A DNA stretch of 64,000 nucleotides from positions 682,001 to 746,000 of the forward strand of contig NZ_JBBIFX010000002.1 of NCBI RefSeq assembly GCF_037543845.1, in the 5' to 3' direction. Source of the stretch: Gymnodinialimonas ulvae. Lineage in GTDB: Bacteria > Pseudomonadota > Alphaproteobacteria > Rhodobacterales > Rhodobacteraceae. Below the pieces are notes generated by a model. That model did not search any database, was not told the origin of the DNA, and saw nothing but the letters and a program-made list of their open reading frames with translations. Shown in pieces: positions 23,889-33,541 of this stretch; position 1 is the first letter of the stretch, and every line of letters begins with the position of its first letter. The position numbers and the translations under genes are program-made.

Positions 23889-25396
23889 GCTGGATCCTCG
23901 CAGCCCCCATCATCATCCCCTTCGCCACGGCCGTCTTCGCGTTCCTGTTCCGCCACGGCCCCGAAGGCCGCTGGCTGTCGGTGATCGGCTCTGCCGCACT
24001 TCTGATCGCCTCCGTCATCCTGATGATCGAGGTGCTCGACCAAGGCGTCGTCGCCGCGCAGATGGGCCAATGGGGCGCGCCCTTCGGGATCACGCTCGTC
24101 GCCGACCTGCTCAGCGCCGTGATGGTCGTGATCACCGGGATCACCGGGCTGGCCGTCGCCGTCTATGCACTCGCCGATGTCGAGGAACGCAAGGAACAAC
24201 TGGGCTATCACGCGCTTTACCAGGTGCTGCTTGCGGGCGTCTGCGGCGCGTTTCTGACCGGCGACTTGTTCAACCTCTACGTCTGGTTCGAGGTCATGCT
24301 GATCTCGTCCTTCGGCCTGCTGATCCTCGGCGGCACCCGCCAACAACTCGACGGCGGCATCAAATACGTGACGCTGAACCTGATCTCGACGATCCTGTTC
24401 CTCTCGGGCGTGGGCCTGCTCTACGGGATGACCGGCACGCTCAACATGGCCGACCTGCACGGCGCGGTCCAAGAGGTCGAAAACCCCGGCCTGCTCGTCG
24501 TCGTCGCCGTCATGTTCATGATCGCTTTCGGGGTGAAGGCGGCGGTCTTCCCGCTCTTCTTCTGGTTGCCGGCAAGCTACCATACCCCGGCCATTTCCGT
24601 CTCGGCGATCTTCGCGGGGCTCCTGACCAAGGTCGGCGTCTACGCCCTGATCCGCATGTTCACGCTCGTCTTCACCACCGACATTGCCTACACCCACACG
24701 ATCCTTTTGTGGGTCGCGGGCTTCACCATGGTCACCGGCGTTCTGGGCGCAGCGGCGATGAACGACTTCCGCCGCATCCTGAGCTTCCACATCGTCAGCC
24801 AGATCGGCTACATGATCCTTGGCCTGGCACTGTTCACCCCGCTCGCACTCGTCGGCGCGGTCTTCTACCTCGTCCACCATATCATCGTGAAGGCCAACCT
24901 TTTCCTCGTCGCAGGTGTCGCGCGCCGCATCGCAGGCTCCACCGAGCTGAGCCAGATCGGCGGCCTCTACAAGACCGCGCCGCTTCTGGCGCTCCTGTTC
25001 CTGATCCCGGCCTTTTCGCTGGCGGGCTTCCCGCCGCTTTCGGGGTTCTGGGCCAAGTTCGTCCTGATCAAGGCCGCACTGGAAGACGGCGGCTATTTCA
25101 TCGCCTTCATCGCGCTGGCCGTGGGCCTGCTGACGATCTACTCGATGACGAAAATCTGGGGCAATGCGTTCTGGAAACCGCATCCCTCGGGGATCGAACC
25201 GAAACTCTCAAGCCTGCCCGCCAAAGACCGCGCCGCCCTTCTCACCCCCATCGCGGCGCTGGCGCTTCTGACCTGCATCATCGGCCTTTTCCCCGAGCCC
25301 TTCGTGCAATTCGCCACCCGCTCCGCCGAACAGCTCCTGAACCCGGAAATCTACGTCCAGACCGTCCTCGGCACGGGCCCGGAGGCTGGCCAATGA
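23885..25396 (+). CDS. mrpD: Mrp antiporter subunit D
   Basis: 503 residues, a 14-helix ND2/ND4-like antiporter subunit. Key acidic and lysine positions are visible: WFEVMLISSFGLLIL (Glu near 137), AFGVKAAVFPLFFWLPASYHTP (Lys near 220) and HHIIVKANLFLVAG (second Lys). Together with MrpA it forms the ion-conducting core. It overlaps mrpC by 4 bases and is 70 bases before the mrpE start. Confidence 0.94.
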   Translation: MSWILAAPIIIPFATAVFAFLFRHGPEGRWLSVIGSAALLIASVILMIEVLDQGVVAAQMGQWGAPFGITLVADLLSAVMVVITGITGLAVAVYALADVEERKEQLGYHALYQVLLAGVCGAFLTGDLFNLYVWFEVMLISSFGLLILGGTRQQLDGGIKYVTLNLISTILFLSGVGLLYGMTGTLNMADLHGAVQEVENPGLLVVVAVMFMIAFGVKAAVFPLFFWLPASYHTPAISVSAIFAGLLTKVGVYALIRMFTLVFTTDIAYTHTILLWVAGFTMVTGVLGAAAMNDFRRILSFHIVSQIGYMILGLALFTPLALVGAVFYLVHHIIVKANLFLVAGVARRIAGSTELSQIGGLYKTAPLLALLFLIPAFSLAGFPPLSGFWAKFVLIKAALEDGGYFIAFIALAVGLLTIYSMTKIWGNAFWKPHPSGIEPKLSSLPAKDRAALLTPIAALALLTCIIGLFPEPFVQFATRSAEQLLNPEIYVQTVLGTGPEAGQ

Positions 25397-25466
25397 CATG
25401 CAACATGCCGCATCTTTGGGCCCTGAAAATGCACTGCCCGACCTCCACATACGGGAAGGCCTGCCC

Positions 25467-25943
25467 ATGAATATCTTCGGCCTCAACATCGCCCTCGCCG
25501 TCGCTTGGGCCGCGCTCACCGGCGAAATCACCCTGGCGAACCTGCTCGTGGGTTTTGCGCTCGGCTCCGCCGCGCTTTTCGTCACCCGCCCGCTCTTTCC
25601 GGGCTGCGATCGCTATTTCAAACGCACCTTTCGCTGGATCCGCCTGATCATAACCTTCCTTTGGGAACTCATCGCTTCGTCGGTGCAGGTCGTCTTCGAC
25701 GTGCTCACCCCGCAGCATATGGCGCGCCCCGGCATCGTCTCCGTCCCCCTCGACGTGAAGGACGAAATGACCGTCCTGGTGCTGACGAACTACATTTCTC
25801 TCACCCCCGGCACGCTCAGCCTTGATGTGACCGAGGATTGCAAAACGCTCTATATCCACGCCATGTTTGCCGACGATCCAGACGAGATCCGCCGTCAGAT
25901 CAAGGAAGGCGTCGAGCGTCGCGTGAAGGAGGCCATGGAATGA
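25467..25943 (+). CDS. mrpE: Mrp antiporter subunit E
   Basis: 158 residues from the ATG at 25467 (MNIFGLNIALAVAW), with GGGAAGG upstream; an earlier frame start at 25398 adds an unlikely leader. Two N-terminal membrane helices are followed by a soluble domain with TVLVLTNYISLTPGTLSLDV, the hallmark of MrpE. The subunit stabilises the complex. It overlaps mrpF by ATGA. Confidence 0.93.
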   Translation: MNIFGLNIALAVAWAALTGEITLANLLVGFALGSAALFVTRPLFPGCDRYFKRTFRWIRLIITFLWELIASSVQVVFDVLTPQHMARPGIVSVPLDVKDEMTVLVLTNYISLTPGTLSLDVTEDCKTLYIHAMFADDPDEIRRQIKEGVERRVKEAME

Positions 25944-26272
25944 GCCCGATCCTTGCCACCGCCGTGGACGTGTCGTTCATCCTCGTGATGCTCGGCGTCG
26001 TGGGCGGATTCATCCGCCTCGTCAAAGGCCCCAGCCTGCCGGACCGCGTCGTGGCCCTCGACATGATGACCGTGCTCATCGTGTCCTTCTGCGGCCTCTA
26101 CGCAATCCTCAGCGAACAGACCGCCTTCGTCGATGTCGCCATCGTCGTCGCCGTGATCGGCTTTCTCGCCACCGTGGCGCTGGCCCGCTACGTTGAACGT
26201 CGACAGCACCGCTACGACGGCTCCACGCCCGTCACCGCCCCTGGTGCCAAGAAACAGGAGCCCGAGACATGA
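25940..26272 (+). CDS. mrpF: Mrp antiporter subunit F
   Basis: 110 residues, three membrane helices. Motifs include FIRLVKGPSLPDRVVALDMM and AFVDVAIVVAVIGFLATVALARY. The start at 25940 overlaps mrpE by four bases, and the stop overlaps mrpG likewise. A soluble tail of about 20 residues follows the last helix. Confidence 0.93.
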   Translation: MSPILATAVDVSFILVMLGVVGGFIRLVKGPSLPDRVVALDMMTVLIVSFCGLYAILSEQTAFVDVAIVVAVIGFLATVALARYVERRQHRYDGSTPVTAPGAKKQEPET

Positions 26273-26601
26273 TCGCCGAATACATCATGGCCGCGCTGCT
26301 GATCCTTGGCGGGTTTTTCTGCTTCGTCGCGGGCCTCGGCGTGCTGCGCCTGCCCGACGTGCTCATCCGCATGCACGCCTCGACCAAGGCGGGTACCCTG
26401 GGCTCCGGCCTGATCCTCGTCGCGGTCGCGATCTTCTTCGCCGATACCGGCACGATCACACGCGCCGTGGCGACGATCCTGTTCCTGCTGATCACGGCGC
26501 CCGTCGCCGCGCATATGATCGGGCGCGCTGCGTTCAAGGCCCGTGTGCCGCTCTGGAACACCAAACTGGAAGAGGGTGCCGAGGAAAAGCTCTCGCGCTA
26601 G
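26269..26601 (+). CDS. mrpG: Mrp antiporter subunit G
   Basis: 110 residues with three membrane helices. FFCFVAGLGVLRLPDVLIRMHASTKAGTLGSGLI is the conserved MrpG stretch near 17-50. It is the last gene of the operon mrpABCDEFG; all seven subunits are present in canonical order and mostly coupled by 4-base overlaps. No intrinsic terminator is obvious after it. Confidence 0.93.
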   Translation: MIAEYIMAALLILGGFFCFVAGLGVLRLPDVLIRMHASTKAGTLGSGLILVAVAIFFADTGTITRAVATILFLLITAPVAAHMIGRAAFKARVPLWNTKLEEGAEEKLSR

Positions 26602-26690
26602 AACCGCGCGCCTCGGCCGCGCCCACGCCGCGCAGCGATCAAACCCCGTTCAGATGCACGCATATGCATTCTCCCGAACGCAGTCCGGCC

Positions 26691-27494
26691 TCAGGTCTGG
26701 AGGAAATCATGCCGCCCATCGGGCCGGATCGCGCAGCAGGTCAAGCGTCCGGTGTTCCACGCCCCGGTGTCTGTCGCAATCCGCCCTTCGAGGGCCAGCG
26801 GGGCCGCCATCTCGGTGTGGCCATGGGCGATCCACAACCCGTCTCCGCGCGGCGCGCTATCAAATTCGGGATGCCCCCAAAGCATCACACGCGCCGTCTG
26901 GTCCTCCATCGCGTGGCCGGGATCAGCGCCCGCATGCACCACCCAAAGGTTGCCCGACCGGTACGACAGCGGCAGCGCCCTGACCCAATCGAGCAGGCCC
27001 GCAGGAAGCCTGCGACGCAGCATTTCGGCGGCGGCGGGCAGGGCATTGTATTGGGTGTTGCCCTCCAGATCGGATGTTGCCACGCCAAAGCTGCGCAGCG
27101 TCTCCGCCGCCCCTGCGCGCAGCCAACGAGGCCCGCGCGTTGCCGGATCTTCGAGGAAATCCAACAACATACGCTCGTGGTTGCCCATCAGGCAGGTGAC
27201 GTTGTCGGGGAAGGCGTCCGTCAACTCGCGCAACCGGTCGAAAACCACGGCGCTGTCTGGGCCAAGGTCGATGTAATCGCCCACAAAGACCAGTTTCGGA
27301 TTGTTCGCAAGCGTGCCGCCGATATGGGCGTCGATCAGTTCCAGCATCTGTTCGAGAAGGTCGGCGCGCCCGTGGATGTCGCCGATCACATAGGTCGGCC
27401 TTTCGGGGCAGGGCAGGTCCTCAACCTCCGCAACCGCAGGCTCCACGCCCGCCTGACCCTTACGCCCCCAAAGGGATTTTACCGACCTCAACAT
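26691..27494 (-). CDS. Metallophosphoesterase (PPP-type Ser/Thr phosphatase family)
   Basis: 267 residues. All phosphatase motifs are in order: GDIHGR (D39, H41), GDYIDLGPDS (D73), GNHERML (N105, H106), WVVHAG and IAHGHT. The usual GDYVDRGP has Leu instead of Arg, which in the PPP family helps bind phosphate, so specificity may differ from true protein phosphatases. It is cytoplasmic. It converges with mrpG and is transcribed alone. Bacterial relatives act on phosphoproteins or on dinucleotides such as Ap4A. Confidence 0.86.
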   Translation of the reverse strand: MLRSVKSLWGRKGQAGVEPAVAEVEDLPCPERPTYVIGDIHGRADLLEQMLELIDAHIGGTLANNPKLVFVGDYIDLGPDSAVVFDRLRELTDAFPDNVTCLMGNHERMLLDFLEDPATRGPRWLRAGAAETLRSFGVATSDLEGNTQYNALPAAAEMLRRRLPAGLLDWVRALPLSYRSGNLWVVHAGADPGHAMEDQTARVMLWGHPEFDSAPRGDGLWIAHGHTEMAAPLALEGRIATDTGAWNTGRLTCCAIRPDGRHDFLQT

Positions 27495-27562
27495 GGACTA
27501 CAGGTGCGATGTCGACGGGACTTTGGCAAGGGGGAAAGCGGGGCTCAAAACGCCGAAACCGC

Positions 27563-30082
27563 TCAGTCTTGCGCGCGCAGGATCCGCGCCGGGCGCACGT
27601 TCAAAGGCCGTATCGCAAAGGCCAGGCCCGCCAAAAGCGTCGTGATAGCCCCCCCAACCACAATGGCAGCCGCGGAATAGGGCTCGAAGACGTAGTCCGT
27701 GTCCATCACGAAGGTCATCATCGCCCATCCGCCAACCGCGCCTGCGAAGATCGCGACCAGCCCCGCCGCCGCCCCCATGAGCGCCGCGCGCAACGCGAAA
27801 GAGCGCAGGATCATCCCGCGGCTCGCGCCCAGGGTTTTCAACACCGCCGCCTCGAACACGCGCCCCCGCTCGCCCACCGCTGCCGCGCCCACCAACACGA
27901 TGAACCCGGTCAGAAGCGTGGCCAGCGCGGCATAGGACGTCGCAGACGCGATCGAGCGCAGCGCTTGGGCCACCTGATCCAGCGCATCGCGCACCCGGAT
28001 CGCGGTGATGTTGGGGGCCGCGCCCGCGACATCGCGCAGGATTTGCGCCTCCGCCGCCTCTTCGGCGTAGACGGTGGCGATATGGGTGTGCGGCGCGCCC
28101 GCCAAGGCCGCTTCGTTCATCGTCAGAATGAAGCCGATCCCGGCATTCTCGAAGGAGACATCGCGCAGGGCAACAATTTCGGCCTCGATATCGCGGCCGA
28201 GAATGTTGACGGTGATCGTATCGCCCACGCCGATCCCGATCTCCAACGCCTCCTCGGCGGCGAAGGCCACGCGGGGCGGGCCGGCGTACCCCTCGGGCCA
28301 CCATGCGCCATCGACGATTTCCCCGGCAGGCGGGGCCCCGGCCATGTAGGTGACGCCCCGGTCGCCCTGAATAACCCAATGATCTCCCGCCACGTCCCGG
28401 GCGCGGGTGCCGTTGATCTGCGTGATCACCCCGCGCAGCATCGGCGCGGTCTCGACGCGGCTGACCTGCGGGTCGCCTTCGACGCGGGCAAGGAAGGGAT
28501 CAAGCTGATCGGGTTGAATATCCACGAAGAAATAAGAGGGCGCGACCTCCGGCAGGTTCTGCTGGATCGCACTGCGCAGGTTGGTGTCGATCTGCCCGAT
28601 GGTCGCCAGAACCGAAAGGCCAAGACCCAGCGACAGCACAACCGATGTCGTCTCCGAGCTAGGCCCGCCGATGGCGCCAAGCGTCGTACGCAGGGTCGAG
28701 CGCCCGCGCACCAGTCGACTGCGCGCCAGGACCCGCGACAGCATCCGGATCAGCATGGCCGCCAGCGACAGGACCAGAAGAGCCGCAAAGATGCCCCCCG
28801 CCGTGCCAAGCGCCAGTGTCGGCACCCCCGAAAACGCCACCGCGGCCCAGACCAATCCGCCCGCCAGAGCAAGGATCACCAGCAGGTAAGGCCAACGCGG
28901 CCAGCCCTTCGCCGGGGCGGTCGCATCGCGAAACAGCGCTGCGGCGCGGACCCGTTCCGTGCGCGCCAGTGGCCAGAGCGTGAAGATCAGAGCGGTCAAA
29001 ATGCCGTAGAGCGCGGCCTCGGCAAGAGGGGCGGGATAGACGCTGATTGCGACGGGCACCGGCAGTTGCGCCTCGATCAGCGGGCCAAGTGCAATCGGCG
29101 CCAAAGCCCCGAGGCTGAGGCCAAGAACGATCCCGACCAGCGTCAGAAGCCCGACTTGCATGAAGTAGGCCGCGAAGATCGTGCGGCTTTCGGCGCCCAC
29201 CGTCTTGAGCGTCGCGATGGTCGCCGTCTTGCGATCGAGATAGGCCCGCACGGCCGCCGCGATACCAACCCCGCCGACGGCCAATCCGGCGAGCCCGACA
29301 AGCACCAGGAACGCCCCGATCCGCTCGATGAATTCGGCGATGCCGGGTGCGCCGTTACGCGCGTCGCGCCACCGCGCGCCGCTGGCCTCGAACGCCTGCG
29401 CCTCCTGCTCCAGGGCTGCAAGATCCGCGCCATCGGGCAGGGCGAGGCGGTACTGGCTCTCAAACAGGGTGCCTGGCTGCAGAAGGCCCGCGCCCTCCAA
29501 ACCTTCAAGGGACACGATGGTGCGGGGGCCCAACCCGAAGCCTGACGCCGCGCCATCGGGTTCATCGGTCAGGGCCGCGCGCAGTTCAAAGGCCTGCGTG
29601 CCAAGGCTGAACGTATCGCCGATCTCCAGCGCCAGCCGGTCCATCAACAGCGGCGCCATGACCGCCCCGGGCAGATCGCGCAACGCAAGCGCCTCGGCCA
29701 TCGACATCGGCGGATCAAGGCCCGCTTCGCCATAAAGCGGCCAGGCATCATCTACGCCGCGCACCTGCGTCAGGCCGCGTTCCACCGGATCGCGGTCCAC
29801 AACGACCATGGAGCGGAAGTCGACGGTCTCCGACACGGCCAGCGCAACGCCATCCATAAACGCGCGCTCTTGCGCGTCGGCAAAGCGGTAGGTGAACGAC
29901 ATCTCGGCGTCACCGCCCAAGATCACCGCGCCCTCGCGCGCCATGCCTTCCTCGATCGAGACGCGGACCGAGCCGACCGCCGCAATCGCGCCGACCCCGA
30001 GGGCAAGGCAGGCGAGGAACACGCGGAACCCCGTAAGGCCGCCCCGCAATTCACGCCGCGCAATGCGCCAGGCCAGGATCAT
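27563..30082 (-). CDS. FtsX-like ABC exporter permease (YbbP type)
   Basis: 839 residues from the ATG at 30082 (MILAWRIARRELRGG), which overlaps the stop of the preceding gene. The N-terminal helix (FLACLALGVGAIAAVGSVRVSI) is followed by a large periplasmic domain. FtsX cores lie near 260-410 and 715-830, giving the two-core architecture of YbbP/MacB-like permeases. With the adjacent ATPase it forms a mechanotransmission or lipoprotein-type exporter. The divergent partner is tesA, the same arrangement as E. coli tesA-ybbA-ybbP. Substrate unknown. Confidence 0.88.
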   Translation of the reverse strand: MILAWRIARRELRGGLTGFRVFLACLALGVGAIAAVGSVRVSIEEGMAREGAVILGGDAEMSFTYRFADAQERAFMDGVALAVSETVDFRSMVVVDRDPVERGLTQVRGVDDAWPLYGEAGLDPPMSMAEALALRDLPGAVMAPLLMDRLALEIGDTFSLGTQAFELRAALTDEPDGAASGFGLGPRTIVSLEGLEGAGLLQPGTLFESQYRLALPDGADLAALEQEAQAFEASGARWRDARNGAPGIAEFIERIGAFLVLVGLAGLAVGGVGIAAAVRAYLDRKTATIATLKTVGAESRTIFAAYFMQVGLLTLVGIVLGLSLGALAPIALGPLIEAQLPVPVAISVYPAPLAEAALYGILTALIFTLWPLARTERVRAAALFRDATAPAKGWPRWPYLLVILALAGGLVWAAVAFSGVPTLALGTAGGIFAALLVLSLAAMLIRMLSRVLARSRLVRGRSTLRTTLGAIGGPSSETTSVVLSLGLGLSVLATIGQIDTNLRSAIQQNLPEVAPSYFFVDIQPDQLDPFLARVEGDPQVSRVETAPMLRGVITQINGTRARDVAGDHWVIQGDRGVTYMAGAPPAGEIVDGAWWPEGYAGPPRVAFAAEEALEIGIGVGDTITVNILGRDIEAEIVALRDVSFENAGIGFILTMNEAALAGAPHTHIATVYAEEAAEAQILRDVAGAAPNITAIRVRDALDQVAQALRSIASATSYAALATLLTGFIVLVGAAAVGERGRVFEAAVLKTLGASRGMILRSFALRAALMGAAAGLVAIFAGAVGGWAMMTFVMDTDYVFEPYSAAAIVVGGAITTLLAGLAFAIRPLNVRPARILRAQD

Positions 30083-30432
30083 CGGCGAATGCCCATGTTC
30101 CAGGGCGGCTGATCGGTGGCCAGCAAGGCCTGCATGGTTTCGGTCGCGGCCATGGGATCGTTCCAGCGGTGAATATAGACACCGATATCCGCGCCTTCCA
30201 AGAGCGCCTGACGCGCCATTGGATGGGGGCGGTCGAGCACCGTTTTCAGCCATCCATACCGGATGTAGCGGATTGCCCCGCGTTCCAGCGACAGCCGCCC
30301 CTCGGCCTTTGCATCGCGTTCGACAAAAGCGACGATGCCTTGCGGATCATCGTGGGTGGGCTGGTCGAGGGAGACCCCCTGACCATCGAGCACAAGGGCC
30401 CCAAGCCCTTCATATCGCCAACGTCTGTTCAT
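30079..30432 (-). CDS. Small hypothetical protein between ybbA- and ybbP-like genes
   Basis: 117 residues from the ATG at 30432 (MNRRWRYEGLG), overlapping the ATPase stop at its 5' end and the permease start at its 3' end. It has no membrane segment or signal. Trp/Tyr-rich motifs are seen (AIRYIRYGWLKTVLD, IGVYIHRWNDPMAATETMQ). I do not recognise the family. Being tightly coupled on both sides, it probably serves the exporter. Confidence 0.7.
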   Translation of the reverse strand: MNRRWRYEGLGALVLDGQGVSLDQPTHDDPQGIVAFVERDAKAEGRLSLERGAIRYIRYGWLKTVLDRPHPMARQALLEGADIGVYIHRWNDPMAATETMQALLATDQPPWNMGIRR

Positions 30433-31118
30433 TCTGCTGCGTCTTGTAACATCGGATCGATCCGCCCGTCGCGCAGGCGCACCTCGCGGTCGCATCGGGC
30501 GGCAAGGTCTTGCGCATGGGTGACAAGGATCAAGGTCGCGCCATGCCGGTCGCGCAAGGCCATCAACAGCTCCATGATTTGCGCACCGGTGGCACCGTCG
30601 AGATTTCCGGTCGGCTCATCGGCCAGCAGGATGTCGGGCCGCGGCGCGGCGGCCCGGGCGAGCGCCACGCGCTGCTGCTCACCGCCGGACATCTGGGCGG
30701 GGTAGTGGCCCAACCGGTGGCCCAGACCCACGGCCTGCAATTCGGCCTCCGCGCGGTCGAACGCATCGCCATGACCGGCCAGTTCCAGCGGCGTTGCCAC
30801 GTTTTCCAGCGCGGTCATGGTCGGGATTAGGTGGAAGCTCTGGAACACCACCCCCATATGATCCCTGCGAAACCGGGCCAGTTGATCCTCGGTCATCGCG
30901 GTCAGATCATGGCCAAGTGCCGTGACCGTTCCGCCGGTGGCCCGTTCCAACCCGCCCATCAGCATGAGGAGAGAGCTTTTGCCCGACCCCGACGGCCCCG
31001 TCAGCGCCAGCGTATCGCCGCGCGCGACGTCCAGCGTGATGCCATGCAGGATGTCCACCCGCCCCGCATTGCCATCCAGCGTCAGGCGCGCTTCGTTCAG
31101 CGAAAGGATCGGATCCAT
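30429..31118 (-). CDS. ABC transporter ATP-binding protein (YbbA/LolD type)
   Basis: 229 residues from the ATG at 31118. Walker A is GPSGSGKSS (41-49), the signature is MSGGEQQRVALARA, and Walker B with the next Glu is ILLADEPTGNLDG. The final THAQDLAARCD holds the switch histidine. It belongs to the MacB/LolD/FtsE class that drives FtsX-type permeases. The start codon overlaps the divergent tesA start region (CATG at 31116-31119), so the promoters must lie within the neighbouring coding sequences or at alternative tesA starts. Confidence 0.9.
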   Translation of the reverse strand: MDPILSLNEARLTLDGNAGRVDILHGITLDVARGDTLALTGPSGSGKSSLLMLMGGLERATGGTVTALGHDLTAMTEDQLARFRRDHMGVVFQSFHLIPTMTALENVATPLELAGHGDAFDRAEAELQAVGLGHRLGHYPAQMSGGEQQRVALARAAAPRPDILLADEPTGNLDGATGAQIMELLMALRDRHGATLILVTHAQDLAARCDREVRLRDGRIDPMLQDAAE

Positions 31119-31821
31119 GGGGCGTGGCCTTTGGTGTGCGTGCTCTTCGGCATATGGGGCGGCGCGGCGCGCAAGCAAGCCAGCCCTGTTGGGCTTTGTA
31201 AGCTTCCTCGCGGCGGCCGTGCCCGCCGCAGCGCAGGACGTTGTGATCGCCGCGCTGGGTGACAGCCTTACGCAGGGCTACGGTTTATTGCAGGAAGACG
31301 GCTTCGTGCCGCAGATGGAGGGCTGGTTGCAGGCCCGCGGCCATGACGTGCGCCTGATCAATGCGGGCGTGTCCGGCGACACCACGGCAGGCGGCCTGGC
31401 GCGCGCGGCCTGGACCTTGACCGAGGAGGTCGACGCGATGATCGTCACGCTCGGCGGAAACGATCTGCTGCGTGCCATCCCGCCCGAGGCCAGTCGCGCC
31501 AATCTGGCCGGCATCCTTGATGTCGCGACCGGGGCCGGGGTCGAGGTCTTGCTGGTCGGCATGTCCGCGCCCGGCAATTACGGCCCGGACTACAAGCAGG
31601 CCTTTGACGCGATGTACCCGGATCTGGCCGCACAATACGGTACGCTTTACGCCGAAAGCTTCTTTGCGGGGTTCGAGGCGATGACTGAGTCGGATCCCGC
31701 AGCACTTTCGGAGGTGATGCAGTCGGATGGGATCCATCCCAATGCCGAAGGCGTTGCCCTGATCGTGGAGGCACTTGGGCCGCAGGTGGAGGCGTTGATC
31801 GTGGCCGCGCAGGCGGAATGA
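31117..31821 (+). CDS. tesA: SGNH hydrolase, TesA-like arylesterase/thioesterase I
   Basis: About 234 residues from the ATG at 31117; the start is uncertain, because that ATG overlaps the divergent gene, and a GTG at 31135 or a TTG at 31183 could serve. A signal peptide is present (LLGFVSFLAAAVPAAAQ). The SGNH blocks are complete: GDSLTQGYG with the nucleophile Ser, GVSGDTTAGG, LGGNDLLRA with Asn, and the Asp-His pair in DGIHPNAEG. TesA-type enzymes hydrolyse acyl-thioesters, lysophospholipids and aryl esters in the periplasm. Confidence 0.9.
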   Translation: MGRGLWCACSSAYGAARRASKPALLGFVSFLAAAVPAAAQDVVIAALGDSLTQGYGLLQEDGFVPQMEGWLQARGHDVRLINAGVSGDTTAGGLARAAWTLTEEVDAMIVTLGGNDLLRAIPPEASRANLAGILDVATGAGVEVLLVGMSAPGNYGPDYKQAFDAMYPDLAAQYGTLYAESFFAGFEAMTESDPAALSEVMQSDGIHPNAEGVALIVEALGPQVEALIVAAQAE

Positions 31822-31909
31822 GCCCCCAAAGCGAACCAAAACGAAAACAACACTTGACCGACCGAACATGAAGTGAAAGCACGCGATCAACACACGCGGA
31901 GCGGGCACC

Positions 31910-33466
31910 ATGGCAGAGACCTACGATCTTTTCGTTATCGGCGGTGGCATCAACGGCTGCGGCATTGCTCGTGATGCGCAGGGGCGCGGCCTGAGCGTTG
32001 CGCTCGCAGAGATGGAAGACCTCGCGGGTGCGACCTCAAGCGCGTCGACGAAATTGTTCCACGGCGGGCTGCGCTACCTGGAGTATTTCGAATTCAAGCT
32101 GGTCCGTCACGCCTTGAAGGAACGCGAGACCCTGCTGCGGGCGATGCCGCATATTTCCTGGCCGATGCGATTCGTGCTTCCCTTGTCGAAGGACATGCGG
32201 TTCGACAATTCAACGCCGACATCACGCATCCTGACGGCGGTGATGCCCTGGATGAAGGGTCGCCGCCCCAACTGGCTGATCCGGCTTGGCCTGTTCCTCT
32301 ATGACAATCTGGGCGGGCGCAAAATCCTTCCGGGCACGGCGACGATTTCGTTGGACGACACGCCGGAAGGTGCGCCGTTGCAGGACCGGTTCACCAAGGC
32401 CTACGAATATTCCGATTGCTGGATCGAGGATTCGCGGCTTGTTATTCTGAATGCGCGCGATGCCGAGCAACGTGGCGCAAAGATCATGGTGCGCACCAAG
32501 GTCCTCAGCGCCGCGCGCGAGGGTGAGCTTTGGCGGATCGAGATGGATGGCGAGGGCGCGGGCACCGTTTACGCCCGGGCCTTGGTCAATGCCGGCGGGC
32601 CCTGGGTCGCGGATGTGGTGCGCAACGTGGCGCGGCAGAACTCGTCCGAAGGGGTGCGGTTGGTGCGTGGCTCGCACATCGTGACGCGGCGGCTGTTCGA
32701 TCACGACAAATGCTATTTCTTCCAGGGCACGGATGGGCGGATCATCTTCGCGATCCCCTATGAGACCGATTTCACCCTGATCGGGACCACCGATGCCGAA
32801 CATCCCGGCGACCCGCGCGAGGCCAGCTGCACGCCCGAGGAACGCGATTACCTGCTGCGCTTTGCCAATGAATATTTCAAGCAGACGCTCACCGCCGAGG
32901 ACGTCGTCTGGACCTATTCCGGCGTTCGGCCGCTTTATGACGACGGCGCGAAATCGGCCACCGCGGCGACCCGCGACTATGTGCTGTCGCTGGACCAAGC
33001 CGGGGCACCGATGCTCAGCGTCTTTGGCGGCAAGATCACCACCTACCGCGTTTTGGCCGAGGACGCCTGGGACAAGCTTGCGCGGTTCTTTCCGCAGGCG
33101 GGCGACAAATGGACGGCGGGCGTGCCATTGCCCGGTGGCGATTTTCCGGTCGATGGGGTACAGGCACAGATCGGCGCGTTGATGGTGGCCTATCCGTTCC
33201 TGAATGACGCCTGGGCCCGGCGGCTGGTGCGCGCCTATGGGACCGAGGCGAAGGATATCCTGGCGCGGGCGGACAAGGCCGAGGATCTGGGCCTCGCGTT
33301 CGGGGCCACCCTGACCGAGGCCGAAGTGCGCTGGTTGATGACCCGCGAATATGCGCGCAACGCGGCCGATGTGGTCTGGCGGCGCTCGAAGCTGGGGTTG
33401 CGGATGACGGCGGATCAGATTGCGACGCTCGACGCCTTCATGGCCGAACAGCGCCAAGCCACATGA
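31910..33466 (+). CDS. glpD: Aerobic glycerol-3-phosphate dehydrogenase
   Basis: 518 residues. The FAD-binding GxGxxG is at the N-terminus (FVIGGGINGCGIARDAQGRG), with SSASTKLFHGGLRYLEYF at about 42-59, a strong glpD signature. Later landmarks are NAGGPWVADV, LVRGSHIVTRRLF and DNGAKSATAA-like YDDGAKSATAATRDY. It oxidises glycerol-3-phosphate to dihydroxyacetone phosphate at the membrane and passes electrons to ubiquinone. CGGAG precedes the ATG. glpK follows after one intervening gene. Confidence 0.95.
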   Translation: MAETYDLFVIGGGINGCGIARDAQGRGLSVALAEMEDLAGATSSASTKLFHGGLRYLEYFEFKLVRHALKERETLLRAMPHISWPMRFVLPLSKDMRFDNSTPTSRILTAVMPWMKGRRPNWLIRLGLFLYDNLGGRKILPGTATISLDDTPEGAPLQDRFTKAYEYSDCWIEDSRLVILNARDAEQRGAKIMVRTKVLSAAREGELWRIEMDGEGAGTVYARALVNAGGPWVADVVRNVARQNSSEGVRLVRGSHIVTRRLFDHDKCYFFQGTDGRIIFAIPYETDFTLIGTTDAEHPGDPREASCTPEERDYLLRFANEYFKQTLTAEDVVWTYSGVRPLYDDGAKSATAATRDYVLSLDQAGAPMLSVFGGKITTYRVLAEDAWDKLARFFPQAGDKWTAGVPLPGGDFPVDGVQAQIGALMVAYPFLNDAWARRLVRAYGTEAKDILARADKAEDLGLAFGATLTEAEVRWLMTREYARNAADVVWRRSKLGLRMTADQIATLDAFMAEQRQAT

Positions 33467-33541
33467 CAAGGCGCGTGCCTTGACCTTGCGGGCAAACCCG
33501 AGATCAATGGCTGCAACGCTCGAATGTGAGGGACGGCACCG

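Noticed and set aside
21170..25183. Long minus-strand frames (547 and 472 codons) across mrp genes
   Set aside because: They mirror the mrp coding frames; the composition is Glu/Asp/Arg-rich antisense of hydrophobic codons.
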